In this document: one piece after another, positions 37,735-50,639 of the stretch
Layout of the letters: each line of letters opens with the position of its first letter
How positions within the stretch are numbered: the stretch's first letter is position 1
Assembly (NCBI GenBank): GCA_026826555.1
Contig: JAKSZT010054399.1
Span: forward strand, 8,540,501 to 8,604,500
Length of the DNA stretch: 64,000 nt
Direction: 5' to 3'
Source of the DNA: Tolypeutes matacus
Lineage: Eukaryota; Chordata; Mammalia; Cingulata; Chlamyphoridae
Notes under the pieces: generated by a model
Database searches by the model: none
The model's input: only the letters and a program-made list of their open reading frames with translations
What the model was told of the DNA's origin: nothing
Made by a program: the position numbers and the translations under genes

Positions 37735-37900
37735 TCTATTATTCTACTTTCCTTCGCTAAAATGTAAGTTTCATGAGAAAAGAAACCTTGTCTCTCGTAT
37801 TTCCTAATACAACTCCAGATAAAATGGCAAAGGGGCTTATAGGGTGCTTTCAATACATATTATTGAATGGACAGGTAAATCAATGAATAAATAAGTTAAC
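37735..37900 (+). repeat. L2 3' end fragment
   Basis: 'cgctaaaatgtaagtttcat', 'gagaaaagaaaccttgtctc' and 'gggtgctttcaatacatatt' then 'attgaatggacaggtaaatc' match the L2 3' end 'agaatgtaagctccatgagggcag...'. Confidence 0.8.
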
Positions 37901-39311
37901 CCTTAAGCTGGAAGCATGTCTTCATTGTTCTTAATAGTGTATTCTGCATCTCACCCCACAGAATATAGAATTCACTAAGGTACTAAAGAAGATTTCCTTT
38001 CTCTTAACTTTGTAAATACTCTACATTGTATAATTAATAAGCATCAGAATTTATTAAAAATATTGCAAACATTACCTCATAAACTATCCTTTTGATAGTC
38101 AAAATAGAGACTTTGTATTTTCTTTTTGTTAGAAACTCAAGGGAAATTAATCTAAAACCATTCAAGAGCTTGATTAATTTTTAAAACATTATCCAGGCAA
38201 GTGACATATTAAACTAACTGAATGAATAAAGCCTTTGCAAGGCCAGAATTTGCTATTTATCAGAGAGTTAATAAAAAACTCTTTGTGGTTAGGTTATTCT
38301 CTATCCTCCAAGCTTACATTCTTGCCCTTCTTTGATTGAAGCTGATAGTTGCATGTAGGGCACAACTTTTCTTTTCCCTTGGAAATAGCTTAAGCCTTCA
38401 TTTTTTAGAACCATGCAGAAAATCAGCTTGGATTTCAGACAGAAGATTCATGCATAGTTCCAGAGGAGGATGGAAAATGTGATGGGCAAAATACCCACAT
38501 CTAGACATTGCTCTAGAGCAAATTATAAATCAGTTATGAATGAGGCATAAACATCTAAGGCACCTTTCAGCTATCCTTCCTCCCCGTTCTCCCTACTTGG
38601 GATCTAAGGTGAGAAGAAAGGCCTGCTAACCCCCAACAATGAATTATGTGGTCATGTTTACAATGAGACAAACTGGGGAGAACACTTTGGTGAATGCATG
38701 CTGCTAAGGGAACCATTTTAAGGAGGTGAGAGTTAGGAATAGGAGAGAGGAGCTAGCCCCCCCAAAGTGACTCAGGGTGAGGGAAAGCAAGAGGGCAAGA
38801 CTTAAGACAGACAGACAATTAGCTCTTGGCCATTGAGTTTTGCCAGGTCTATCGATCAAGGCAAAATTCCCACTTCCTTATGATCAGGATGCATGCTTCA
38901 AAGGCACTCTTGCTGCACTGTCCCTAAATGTCATCCACATAAAATGGCCATATGTAGATAGAGCAGGGTCCTCACGATGTAATCACCCCTTCAACTCTAC
39001 CATTCAGAAATGGTCCTACCAGGAGCACCTGATATGCAGGTTTCCAATAACTGATATTGCAAGCTTTCCTTGAGGATCACAGCTAATTACCACGAAAAAA
39101 GAGAAAATACTTTTAGGTATACGATTTTCAAACCCCATTCAGATGTTTGACTTGTTGGGACTTAACCAGTTTTCACTGCATAACCCTTTAGAGGGCTACA
39201 AACTTAGCAACCACTGAACTGTCTGGCTTAGTCTATTTGAAGAAGGAATTGCTGGACATACCTAGTTGAGAAATATTGCTTTAGGGCCACACAAGTATCA
39301 TTAATCATATG
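37901..39311. other. Unassigned sequence
   Basis: No gene was recognised. A 77-codon frame at 38840-39073 has no domain signature. Mixed-composition stretches at 38300-38800 look unique. Confidence 0.4.
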
Positions 39312-39316
39312 ATGAC

Positions 39317-39709
39317 TGTTTTAGTTTTCTAGCTGCTCAGACAAGTACCATACAATAGGCTGGTTTAAACAATAGGAATTTATTGGCTCACAGTTCTGAG
39401 ACTAGGAGAAATCCGAAGTTGACGTGTCATCAAAGCAATGAACATGGTGGTATCTTTCCTTTCTCCTCTGGGTTCTGTTGAATTTCAACTCCTGGCTGCT
39501 CCTCCTGGCTTCTCTCTCCATTTGACTTTCCCTCTGCTTATAAAGGACTTCAGTAATACAGATTGAAAGCCCAATCTGATCCAGTGGAGCCACATCTTAA
39601 CTGAAGAAATATCTTGAAAAGATCTTATTTACAATGAATCTACACCAACAGGACCTGGGGTTGGGGCCTGAACATGCCTTTTGTGGGGGACATGATTCAA
39701 TCCCCAACA
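39317..39709 (-). mobile_element. MaLR-like (MLT1-type) solo LTR
   Basis: The plus strand starts 'tgttttagttttctagctgc', has 'ggctggtttaaacaatagga' and 'ttataaaggacttcagtaat' blocks, and ends 'gattcaatccccaaca'. It matches the LTR at 2794 along its length. Termini are TG...CA (393 bp). The flanking 5-mers 'atgac' and 'gtgac' agree at 4 of 5. No internal viral sequence is present. Confidence 0.78.
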
Positions 39710-39839
39710 GTGACCAGTATTTCAAAATGACGTCTGGTAAGATAACCAGTGGGATACTAAGCATAAAGGCAGTTTCATTCACATACTGAAGATATTTGCA
39801 GTGATTATTGTTTTTTGTAACAATTCCTATTCTATTTTG

Positions 39840-40015
39840 AGCATCCACTAATTATTAAGGACAAAGTTAGTCATGAACATATAATTTCATTTAAATACCA
39901 AAACAACCTAGAAGTGGGTAGTAAATGATTTTTCTAGGGATAAAAACTTAGTAAATGCTGAAAATAGATTCAAGGATGAATCTGCCCACCCCCAAACACA
40001 GCCTCTTTCCACTAC
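39840..40015 (+). repeat. MIR SINE
   Basis: 'gagcatccactaattattaa', 'aatttcatttaaataccaaa', 'caacctagaagtgggtagta' and 'tctgcccacccccaaacaca' follow MIR in sense orientation. Confidence 0.65.
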
Positions 40016-41176
40016 ACACATATCCTCCTACTGTCTCTCCCTAGAGAAGGACAAAGTTGGTATAGAACAGGCTCATACCAAGGGCGTATCTGAGCTATGA
40101 CCTTCTGCTCTTGTTGTAGAAATAAGTGACACATTAATTAGTAGGCAGGTATATAATGGGTGACCATGTTTTCTCAACCAAAAGTTGAGATGCTTTTACT
40201 GCAAATGGGACAGAAAAAGACTTCTCAACATTCTAAGACACATTGTCACCATAAATAAGCACATGATGACTAGCATGTGGGAGGAAGAGATCATAGATCC
40301 AAGGGAGGTCAGGAAATGAAGAGAGCATTCTAAGCAGATGGGCAGGCAGGGTTATGGGATAGATGGGATGCACTGAAACATCTGAATATCTTACAGTCTC
40401 CTGACGCTTTCTACGCCATGCCTGTAAACAAAGTACTGAAGGCATTTTTTCTTATGTCCATTAAAGATGCCTTCATGTAAAATTCTCTGAGAACATTTAG
40501 AAAAGCAAAAATGAATGAGATAACCTGAGTGTACATGAGTAAAAATATAAGCAGGGCAAGGGAACACTGTGCTGAAATTGTATTGTTTTAAATTGAGGAA
40601 ATGGATTTTTATATAAAACACAATTTTGTTTAAACAAATCTAAGAATGCAATTTTCTACTAAGATGGCTAAGGTATAAAGTGATATGGAAAATGGATATC
40701 ATATAACCTTATTCTGTTTATCAATATATAATTATGAAGTAATTTACAATAATGCAGTTATTGATTTAACTTCACCCATGCGCATTCAGAGGATATTTAT
40801 ACTTTAGGAATGGAATTTAACTAAATTATTGGAGAAAGATTGCCACTAAGCAATCCTAATTAGAAAACAGATGCTGATGTGAAGATCACATTTTATCTTG
40901 GGACTCCCTGATCCCAATATGGTTGCCTTTTTAATAGATTGACGTTTGCTGTGACAGAACAACTGGGAATAGCTCACATTAGTTCTGTTGAGGTGGTCCT
41001 CATACCTCAGCATATGGTACATGGAAAAACATTGTATATTTCCTCTGTAATGCTCTAATATCTGCCAAAATCCAAGAATAGAGGAATTAACAGCTGTACT
41101 ACTAGGTCAGAAGGAACAGAGATTTATGTGTGGATTTGCTTCAATAGTGGATTCACTTCAAACTCAATCTGTGAAA
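40016..41176. other. Unassigned sequence
   Basis: No gene or repeat was recognised. Frames at 40233-40621 (-) lack signatures. Confidence 0.4.
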
Positions 41177-41310
41177 AAAAATGAAAGAAAAGAAGGAAGG
41201 GAGGGAGAGAGAGAAGGAAAAAGTGAAATAGAAAGGGAAGGAAGTGAGAAGAGAAGAGAAGAGAAGAGAAGAGAAGAGAAGAGAAGAGAACAAAGAAAAG
41301 AGAAAGAAAA
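41177..41310. repeat. Purine-rich tract with (GAGAA)n pentamers
   Basis: An almost unbroken A/G strand. At 41249-41290 the pentamer gaaga is repeated about eight times. Confidence 0.93.
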
Positions 41311-41459
41311 CCTGTTGGAAAACACAGGGTCCAGAATATGCAATCATATCTCCCACGGAATAATAATAGTAAATTTAAATTAAAGATAATATTGATAGTC
41401 TTTATTGGGATATTACCAAGAGCAAGGGCCTCCCTTGCTCTTTATTTGGTTATTTATTT

Positions 41460-41605
41460 GATCTTTGATGGAGGTATTATTATCCTTCTTTTGCAGATGC
41501 ACGATCAAGATTTGGAAGAATTAAAGACACAAAACTAAGACTTGAACCCAGTTAGTCTGTCTTTATAAAATGTGCTCTGCGCTGCTGCGCTTTGGTGCCC
41601 TAGTG
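41460..41605 (+). repeat. MIR SINE fragment
   Basis: 'ggaggtattattatccttct', 'tttgcagatgcacgatcaag' and 'ctaagacttgaacccagtta' match MIR 'ggtactattattatccccat ... gattcgaacccaggcagtct'. Confidence 0.75.
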
Positions 41606-42249
41606 TACTGTCAAAAGTCGTTAGTATTAGAAACAGAAGTATGAATAGAAGCAAAACCGAGAGGATGTGTTAGAAATTTGAATCAAATTCCTTCTGATGT
41701 TGAAGAATATAATAGGTGGACAGAACTTGAGGTTTGTTGGCCAACTATTCCTTGTCCTCTGGCATCTTCAATGTTCAAGTATATAAGCAGCTACGCTGCA
41801 CAAATTAGGCATAGCCATTGTTGTAGGATGTTGAAAATACACCTGTTGTGAATTAACTAAAAGGATTCTCTGCTAATTGAAAACAACCAAGCATTGGTGG
41901 TTTAATTCCACAGTCAATGTTACAGATCCTAATATATGAAGTTAAGATTTAAGCTAATAAATTTAATGCCTTGAAATGGAAAAATTAATTGAATTGACAC
42001 CCTATAAGTGTCAAAGCCAAAGTTTAACTTTAATAATAGAAATACCAAAGTTAAGAAGCCCAGTCAATTACTCTCCAGAATTCAACTTTGTTATTTACCT
42101 GAAAATGTCTGATCACATTTTTGTTGTATCTGGGAAAAGTCAGTTTCATAAGGTTAGATCAGAACAAAGGAGATAAGACTTAATGTATGCTCCTATTCAT
42201 TAGACATGCAACCAGAAAGGAAGAAAAATAACAGCCCTTATGAATAATA
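41606..42249. other. Unassigned sequence
   Basis: No gene or repeat was recognised. Confidence 0.4.
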
Positions 42250-42445
42250 AATAGATAGGCTTTGAAATCAGGTGACTCAGAGGTTCCAATTGCTAGATAC
42301 AGGACTTTGGGCAAGTAACACAGCCTTGTTAAGCCTCAGATTAATTCGGTTATAAATTGGGGCCATAAAAACAATACTAAGGAACAAATAAGATCTCACA
42401 TTTGAAAGCACCTGGCACCTTGGGGCTGGATATATGTTGTGTTTC
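42250..42445 (-). repeat. MIR SINE, antisense
   Basis: 'ctttgaaatcaggtgactca', 'gggcaagtaacacagccttg', 'taagcctcagattaattcgg' and 'aaagcacctggcaccttggg' follow the reverse MIR consensus. Confidence 0.8.
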
Positions 42446-44254
42446 TTTTGTTTTTCTTTAAAACTTGTCCTGAAGGGGTTTCAGATCCCTCTTAACCAGT
42501 CCTTGATGGCAAGAGGCAGAGCAGACTTCAGTCTTGTTGTGTCATTAAAATTGTAGAGCCTTACAAATTAACAAAAGACCTTAGATGTTATCTAGACTAT
42601 TATATAGCCAATGTCAAAGCCATACCATTCTCATCTTGAAAACCTCCAGAGAACAGTAGCTCAGTACCTGATGTGGAACCCACTCTAATTCTGATTGCCC
42701 TGAGTTCTTCCTTAGAATTTCTATCAAGTTGTGTGCTCTAGAAGTAATAGACCTATATTATCTTCCATGTGATAGTCTTTCTAAAGAAGCATGATCTGGG
42801 GCAGCACACTGCACTTCCCTTATTATTATCCAAATAGCTTGTCTAGTGTCTCTATGACTTAAGTTGAGCTTACTAATCAATGAATATTTTTAAATATTAT
42901 ATCAAGTCTATCCTCCTCTATGTTCTATGAAATTCAAAAATCCAAAATAAACAAATCACAGGACTTCATATGTCTTCATGACAATTCATCTTACTTTTTA
43001 GGGTTCTTTCTTGCTTGCTACAATTTTAAATTTGGATTCTAGCATCCATTCCAACAGTCTTTTTGTCATCGGCAGACTCAATAGTCATAATTTGAAAGGG
43101 TCAATTGTAAAGAAACTTGTGAGCCTTTGACTTTATAGTCTTATTAAAAAGCTCCCAAAGACAGGAAAGGTCAATTCAAATTTGGGTCAAGTTCATGGAG
43201 ACATGCCAAGAAACAGCCCAGGCACTATAATCACATCCTCAAAAACAGTTATCAAGCATCAGAAACAGGATGGCAGTTAATATCTAAGGTGAAACTCGCA
43301 CAAGGCATCAGGGTCAGAGTGATAAAATCTAGGCAATGGAAACTGATAAGAAGTAAATTCAAAGGTCCTGAGGGATCCCTTAAGTTTTGAATCTCTGACT
43401 TACAAATCAGAAAGGAGGGAGAAGGAAATGCTGTCTGTTTTAACACTGAAGAGTAGCATAATTGGAACTTGTGGCTTACTTTCCTATTGTTCTTTTAATC
43501 CTCAACCTTCCTGGTGGGCTCTACTACTTACAGAAGACAACTGCTGCCTGCCACAATCAAGGTGTAAGGAAGCACAGGCAGCTTTTATTGGGAGACAAGT
43601 CCTATCACTTACCGACTATTCCTAGATTGAGTTATTTTCCTTCAGTTTATAAACTACCAACAAGTCTCCTAGAATTTCTATTTAAAAAACCCATATCTCA
43701 GGAATGAGAAATCTGGCATTCAAAGCAAGGTTCTCCTACTTTCCAAAATTTTTTCAAGTTCTTGCCTAGGTAGACATACTAAGCACTAATTCTTGATTCG
43801 TTTTCTCAGAAACTCATATCACTGTTTGGATCCAGTTGGAGAAACTTTCTACAAAAGTCCAATCCTGTCTTTCCCCCCTTCTCCAAGGAATAGTGGAAAG
43901 TGTTATCCCATCACAGCTATGGATAGTGGCTGTCTGACAAAGTCCTCCCCATGTTTTCATGCCACATTGGAACTGTCAACAAGGAATTTAACCTGATTCA
44001 TGTAAATACAACCAAATATATTTTAAACCACTCCACAACTTCTTATGGTAAACATAATTCTAATAATGGAGGGAAAATAGAAATCTAAACTCCCAAAAGA
44101 AGCATTGAAATTGCAGGAGGTTTCTTTAGCTTTGAAATTATCATGTCTAGGAGTAACAGTGCTAAGCCCACTCTCTTGGGAAATAGAACTATCACATCTC
44201 CAGCTCTGGCATGGATGCACCCCAGAGAACTTAAGGATCATGTGAAGAGTGGTT
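42446..44254. other. Unassigned sequence
   Basis: No supported gene. Short overlapping frames on the plus strand at 43428-43707 and 43793-43996 have no family signature. The part at about 42560-42860 resembles an old mammalian repeat that I cannot name. Confidence 0.35.
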
Positions 44255-44475
44255 AAGGCAAGCTTTGAAATCAAATCTGGGTTTGAATTCAGTTTTGCTG
44301 GATTTGTGTGGCCGTCTGTACATTGCTTAATATTTCAGAGATAGTTTCCTCATCTATTGAATGATAATACTACTACCTTTCATAAAGGGCTGTTGCGATT
44401 GTTAAATGAAATAATATGTATAAGTTAGTAGCTGGCATGTAATAAGGATACAATAAACTGTAGTTACTCTTTGGA
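44255..44475 (-). repeat. MIR SINE, antisense
   Basis: 'atctgggtttgaattcagtt', 'tcctcatctattgaatgata', 'ggctgttgcgattgttaaat' and 'gtaataaggatacaataaac' track reverse MIR nearly full length. Confidence 0.82.
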
Positions 44476-45148
44476 TCTCAAAGGATTTTAGAGATTTTAA
44501 AATACGTAAAAGCCCACAGGGATGAAATGACTTGCTGAAAAACACCAAGCAATGACATTTGTAGAAAGCCTCCTGTATTATAGAACACTGTATTTAGGAA
44601 TTTGTGGGAATAAAGGAAAAGCAAATTTGTGTTTTCCGCCCCAATTTAACAGTGACTTTTGAAAGTTGTGACTTAAAAGCCACTGACAGCTAGAATTTTC
44701 TTTACATTCTTTCCTGTTCTCCCCAGAGATTGTTCCATAGTTGCAGCAGTTAGGGAAGGGAAGGGTTGTGGGGAGTGACTCAGAGAAGAGGTCTTTTCAA
44801 ATTCTGCATGGGGTGGTTTAAGTACTCACTCAGCATCTTTTTCAGTTCTGCTCAAATAGGGGCAGAGGGGAGTAGACAGGGCTCCAGCCTGCATTTTATG
44901 GGACTAAATGTGTCTTCAGACATAGAAAGGAGAATTTTCTTCTGGGATAATTTATGATAATAAGCTTCAAATTTATTGTGAGGAATACATGGTAGACATG
45001 TAATTCAATGAGCTATGATTAGCCTGGGTAAGAGATGGGTTTCAGGAAACTGAAATTCCTTTACCATCTCAACTACCACCTCACACTCTCAATAGATGAT
45101 GGAGAGTAGTTTACATCAAAACTTATCCAAGTTCACAGCCCCCCTCCA
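44476..45148. other. Unassigned sequence
   Basis: No gene was recognised. A weak MIR-like stretch in sense orientation may occur at 44480-44590. Confidence 0.35.
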
Positions 45149-45154
45149 AAAAAA

Positions 45155-45202
<48 letters not shown>
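45149..45202. repeat. (GAAA)n microsatellite abutting the assembly gap
   Basis: Perfect AAAG tetramers run directly into the N block. Confidence 0.95.
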
Positions 45203-45602
45203 NNNNNNNNNNNNNNNNNNNNNNNNNNNNNNNNNNNNNNNNNNNNNNNNNNNNNNNNNNNNNNNNNNNNNNNNNNNNNNNNNNNNNNNNNNNNNNNNNN
45301 NNNNNNNNNNNNNNNNNNNNNNNNNNNNNNNNNNNNNNNNNNNNNNNNNNNNNNNNNNNNNNNNNNNNNNNNNNNNNNNNNNNNNNNNNNNNNNNNNNNN
45401 NNNNNNNNNNNNNNNNNNNNNNNNNNNNNNNNNNNNNNNNNNNNNNNNNNNNNNNNNNNNNNNNNNNNNNNNNNNNNNNNNNNNNNNNNNNNNNNNNNNN
45501 NNNNNNNNNNNNNNNNNNNNNNNNNNNNNNNNNNNNNNNNNNNNNNNNNNNNNNNNNNNNNNNNNNNNNNNNNNNNNNNNNNNNNNNNNNNNNNNNNNNN
45601 NN
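45203..45602. other. Assembly gap (N)
   Basis: Exactly 400 N. The true length is unknown. Frames that span it are artefacts. Confidence 0.99.
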
Positions 45603-45699
45603 TTACATGTGTACCTCCTTCTTGTCTTTCTGGTATCTGCTGAAACATTACTTTCTGGAGAGTAACCATTGAACTAAATACAATCTCTCTTCTCCACTC

Positions 45700-46100
45700 C
45701 CTGACACCAACGAGATACTCTGTATCTCTGCATTCTGCCTGTCTTCACCATTTGCACTTATCGAAATGTACAGTTATACATTTATTTGTATTTGTTCATT
45801 TCTTTGCTGGCTGATACTTTTTTTATAATGGACAATAACTGTATTTTATAGCATATGTATTTCACCTAATTTAAATGTTATAAGTATAATAACCAAATTT
45901 GAGGAGTTACTATGCTGAGAGATTTTTTTTACCATACATATTATCTCACTTAATCCTCATTAACATTTAAGCTCCCTGAGAATAAGGACAATGTTTGCTT
46001 TATTCACCATAATATGCATAAGTGCCTTGCACATTATCAAACAAAGAGTTGCACTAAAAAATACTTGTGGATTGCGTAAATGAAAGAATGAATGAAATTG
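45700..46100 (+). repeat. L2 3' end with MIR-like insert
   Basis: 'cacttatcgaaatgtacagt' and 'tatttgtatttgttcatttc' start the L2 3' region. 'cacttaatcctcattaacat' (about 45950) is MIR-like. 'taagctccctgagaataagg' then 'acaatgtttgctttattcac' and 'gtgccttgcacattatcaaa' complete the L2 terminus, ending in 'gaaagaatgaatgaaat'. Confidence 0.75.
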
Positions 46101-47324
46101 CACTAGTATAATATCCAATGTTCTCCACCTAAAAGAAAATATGTCTCTCAGTTTAGGGCTCAAGCAACTTAAATTATTAGCTCCTCACTTATTCTAAGAA
46201 GCTGGCAGAGTCATTTCCTTTGTCTTTGACTTGTCTAATCAAGACTTTTAAATTAACCAACTACTATTTGGTAATACCATGAAGGCCAAAATAAACTAGA
46301 CTTATATACTTGGATATAAACTCAAAAAATTTTAAATTAAAAAGATTTACAACTCACAGTACTTTGCTCCTGGAATATTTCAAAAATCAAATCTATTTTA
46401 AAAATGAAACCAAGATTTTTTACAGATTAGAATCCATTCAGCCAACAGATGATATAGCACAGATAAGTTAATATAATATGATATAATACAGCTTGATGTA
46501 AAGGTTAGAGTGTTTGATATATGAATGTGACAGGACGCCCATTATTGGAAATTGAGTTTCTTAAAATTAAAACAAAAAGGTTTGGGATATTAGTAATATT
46601 TGTAGTCAATAGTAAGCAGATAAAAGTTTCATAATGACATATTGGTCAAGAATTTTCTTTTTCTAAATAACAAATGCATCATGTAGTAAATTATTCTTTG
46701 TGATTAACTATGGTGAGAACATTTTATCTGAAATCATTTGCTATTATTTAATATAGAAAGTCCTCTGATACTATAAGGGAAAGTTGACAACAGCAAGGTG
46801 TTTTTGAAAGATTATTTTTAATATTTGGCACAATAGCTTTTAATGGTTCCTATGGCTATAGTCATTCAAAAATTGAATAAAAAAGCAAAGGTATATTTGA
46901 ATCCCCTCATGTTGCCTTAATAACAATTAACATTTATGTGATGCCTTCCTAGCTATGCTTTCATTAGACCCTTGGAACGTCTTTTGAAATTTCCCAGTTG
47001 CTTTCCCTCATCTGAAATGTCATAGATATTATTTTGGGTAAAAGTTTCCTAACATGTAATAAAAATATTAAGAAGAAACCTCCTGCAATAAGGAAAGACT
47101 TTTAGCCTTATCAGTAAATCAGGAAATGGATTTGTGGAAAGGGAAAGCAAGAAGAATGTATGCAAGGGGCATTTGTAAGGAATATAACACCATGAGCAGA
47201 GTTCAAAGATAAAAATCCGGGTGCCCTTTTGGTGGATATTTAGGAAATAGTAGTAAATGAATTCAGGATAGCAGAATGAAATTAATCAGAGAGAGAAAGA
47301 CCTAAAAAATATGAATCACACTAA
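46101..47324. other. Unassigned AT-rich sequence
   Basis: No gene or clear repeat was seen. Confidence 0.4.
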
Positions 47325-47440
47325 TGCAAAGTGTTAATAATAGGGAAAACTGCATATGTGAGGGTATATGGGAACTCTGTACTTTCTACATTATTTTTAT
47401 GTAAACCTATGACTTTCCTAACAAAAAATAAAAAACCATT
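47325..47440 (+). repeat. L1 3' terminal fragment
   Basis: 'gttaataatagggaaaactg' and 'atgggaactctgtactttct', ending 'cctaacaaaaaataaaaaac', match the 3' end of the L1 relic at 15490-15600 ('ttaataatagggaaaacatc'). Confidence 0.8.
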
Positions 47441-47599
47441 TTGTCTAAATACTACTACTATTCTAAACAATTCTGTGTAACATTTTTATTGGTTTACGTT
47501 TACTACATAGAGGTCCAATTCCAGTAATATGACAGTCTAGATCTTTTACAAAATATTTTGAAATTACATCCTGGGACAAGCAATTGTGGATTCAACTTT

Positions 47600-50215
47600 A
47601 CCTGTGCCTCTCCTCTAAAAATAACTAAATACCATAGAAAAAAAAATCAATAAAGAATTTTAAAAGAACTCTGAAGGGTAGAAAGAAGAAGGTACAATGG
47701 CCAGGAAACTCAAGACTTGAGAAATGACACCAGAATAAGTCCTGTGATTTTATGTTTTAATAACCTGGACTGCCAAGAAGCATAGATAAAAAAGATAATA
47801 ATAATAAAGTCTGCTCTTTATGGCCCAAGGTCCATGAATGGATGAATGTGCATCCCATCCTACCCATAGCAGAGAGATGCACCCCTGGCCAACACCCAGG
47901 GCAATAAAGACCTGATCCACCATAGCAGCAAACTCAGCAGAGCAGCTGTGGACCAATTCACTGCAGCTAAGTCAGCAGGGTCCAGCCATGGACTCATCCT
48001 CCACTCCTCAGTGGACTTGCAGCAGAAGCATCGTGAGGTACAGCTCAAACCCTGGACAGCAGCAACCCTGATATGCTACAGTATCAGCAGCAGTGGGGTC
48101 CCCACCCTACCCCCAATACAGAAGCAAACATAATCCACACAGCAAAGGCCAGTGTTTCCTGAGTCTCCTACCCAGCAACACTGGAAAGATCAGGCAGCAT
48201 CTGCAAGGATTGATCAGGAATGCTAAAAAAAAAAAAAATGAAAGAACAAAGCTGGCCAGAATGGCTTGGCAAAGCTCTTAAATCTAAATTGTCACTGGAA
48301 TTACAACTCATAAAAGTAGGCCAGGACCTATGGGCTAAACATAGAGTTACTGCCAGCTGAAAAGATTTAAATGGAATCAAGTGTCTCCTAGCATTATATC
48401 CAAAATACCTAGGATATAAGTAAAATGAAAGAAAAAAAATTAATGAGAAAAGACAAGGTAATTGGACAACACTGAAATGAATCAGCTATAGGAATTATCT
48501 GACAATATTTTAAAGCAGCTGTCATAAATCTCCTTCAACAGCAATTGCAAATTCTCTTGAAACAAAGGAAAAAAATAGAAACTCTTAGCAAAGAAATAGA
48601 AGTCATAAAAATGAACCCAGTGGAAATTATAGACCTGAAAAATAGAATAATTGGAATGAAAACTAACTAGTTGGGCTCAGTAGTAGAGTGGAAACAACAG
48701 GATAGTATCCGTGAAATTGAGGGGAAAAGCAATGGTTTACTCAATCTAAACAACAGAAAGAAAATGGGCTAAAATTAACAACAAAACAACAAAAGTACCA
48801 AAGACACAGTGATTCATGGGAACACAACTAAAGAGCTAACATTTGTATCATCACAGCCTCAGAGGAAGAGTAGAACTGTGAGGCTGAAAATGTACTTGGT
48901 GGAAATTCTCCAAATTTGGTGATTTAAATATACAGATTCAAGAAAGTGAGTGAACCCCAAATAAGATAAACTCAAAAAAAAAAAAAAATCTTTAACAAGA
49001 TACAACATAATTAAATATGAGAGAAACATCACCTTACTTATAGATAATTACTAATTTGAATGACAGTGGGTTTCTCATCTGAAACCATGGAGGTCAGAAG
49101 GAAGAGACAAAACATCTTTCAAGTGGTGAAAGAAAAGAATTGCCAACCACAAATCCTATACCTGGTGAAACTACCTTCAGAAAACAAAGGGAAATAAAGA
49201 TATTCTCAGATGAAGGAAAAATAAGAGAATCTGTCACTAGCAGATAGACCCTAAAAAATGGCTAGAAAGAAAATGCTAGAAAAAGGCTGGGACCTTTAAA
49301 AAGAGAAGAAGAACATCAGAATGGGTAAAAACAGGGCTAAACGTAAGAGAATACCTTCACCTCATTAGTTTGTTAAAACATATTTTATATTTGAAGCAAA
49401 AATTATAATACCCTCTGATACACGTTGCTCAATGTATGTAGAGGAAATCCTTTAGATAGTTATATTTTAAAAGTGAGGAAGGTAAAGGGACACAAATGGA
49501 AGTTTCCTACACTTGGCTCAAAGTGGTAAAATTTCAATATCATTAACCTATAAGCTACATGTCTATATTGTGATATCTAGAGCAACTAATCAGAAAATTT
49601 ATACAAAGCTAAATACTAAAAAACATTATAAGTAACTAAAAATGGAATTCTATAAAATGTTCAAGTAATCCACAGAGATGGAAGAAAAAATAAAAAAGAA
49701 GTGAGAAATATTGGGAACAGACAGAAAACAAATGATAAAATGACAGACTTAAGCTCTAACATATCAATAATTATTGTAAATAGAAATTTTCTAACTACAC
49801 CAGTTAAAATAGGGTTGACTTTTTAAAAATGACCCAGTTATATGGATGAGGGTTCAGTTAGGATAGCTATAAAAGTGTAGCTCAAGGGAGCCTTGTACTG
49901 CTGGTACTGTTATGCATCTTGATTTCAGTGATAGTTACATGAAGCAACACGTGATAAAGTTGCATAGAGTTACATACACACACACACGTACATATACCTT
50001 CACTTGACCGCATGTATAACTAGTGAAATCTAAATAAGCTCTGTGGATTGGACAATGTCAATTTCCTGGTTTGGTATTGTATTATAGTTGTGTAAGATGT
50101 TAACAATGAGAGAAGCTGGGGGTTGAGTGCACCCAACTTCCCTGTATATTTCCTTGCAACTCTTGTGAATCTATAATTACTTCAAGGTAAAAATAATTTT
50201 CAAATACAACTTATT
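47600..50215 (+). pseudogene. HAL1-like element (L1 ORF1 region joined to 3' UTR, ORF2 missing)
   Basis: A 5' region with C/A-rich text (47830-48230) leads into an ORF1 relic: 'gctataggaattatctgaca', 'aaagcagctgtcataaatct', 'aatggaaattatagacctga'-like text and, further on, 'tcatctgaaaccatggaggt', 'aaagaaaagaattgccaacc' and 'atattctcagatgaaggaaa'. Around 49760 it reads into what would be the start of the ORF2 endonuclease ('aacatatcaataattattgt', 'aaatgacccagttatat'). At about 49845 it switches to L1 3' UTR text ('gcatcttgatttcagtgata', 'tgtggattggacaatgtcaa'). About 3.7 kb of ORF2 is therefore absent. The frame is broken, so it is a relic. HAL1 is the known class of L1 derivatives lacking ORF2. 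Confidence 0.7.
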
Positions 50216-50639
50216 AAATATGTATAATAAGACAAACACAAACACAAATGGTAAAGACATTAAGAAGTTCACAAGATAGAAAGAAATTACCAGGCTAAAC
50301 GCTAAATGAAGTAAGAGTCCAGAAAAGCAAGGTAGCAGGAGTTTAGTTTGTGCCCTGAGATATTTGTTTAACAGGAGAGTTTGGCTGTCAGTTTCCACTG
50401 CCATTTGGGAGGTGAGAGATGGCCAAAAACCATCCAAGGTGGGTATTCTTTTAGGCAACCTTCCTCCTACAGAGCTGCAACTGCAGATGACTACATTCTT
50501 TGTTTAAGAATAAATCTGTCCTGGAGAGTCCTGCTATGTTCTCAATTAGAGGGACAAGAATCCTTCGAGAATATAGGCAGTACCTGATAAAAGAAAACAG
50601 ACCAATATTTCAAACCCTCAATATTATTGCAAGTAACTA
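50216..50639. other. Unassigned sequence
   Basis: No gene was recognised. The frames at 50177-50587 on both strands overlap each other. Confidence 0.4.

Noticed and set aside
41419..41441. 10-bp arms with 3-nt loop (agagcaaggg/cccttgctct)
   Set aside because: Short and isolated; such hairpins are expected by chance and nothing nearby gives it a role.
45096..45669. Long frames spanning the N block on both strands
   Set aside because: Frames are open only because N codons are not stops.
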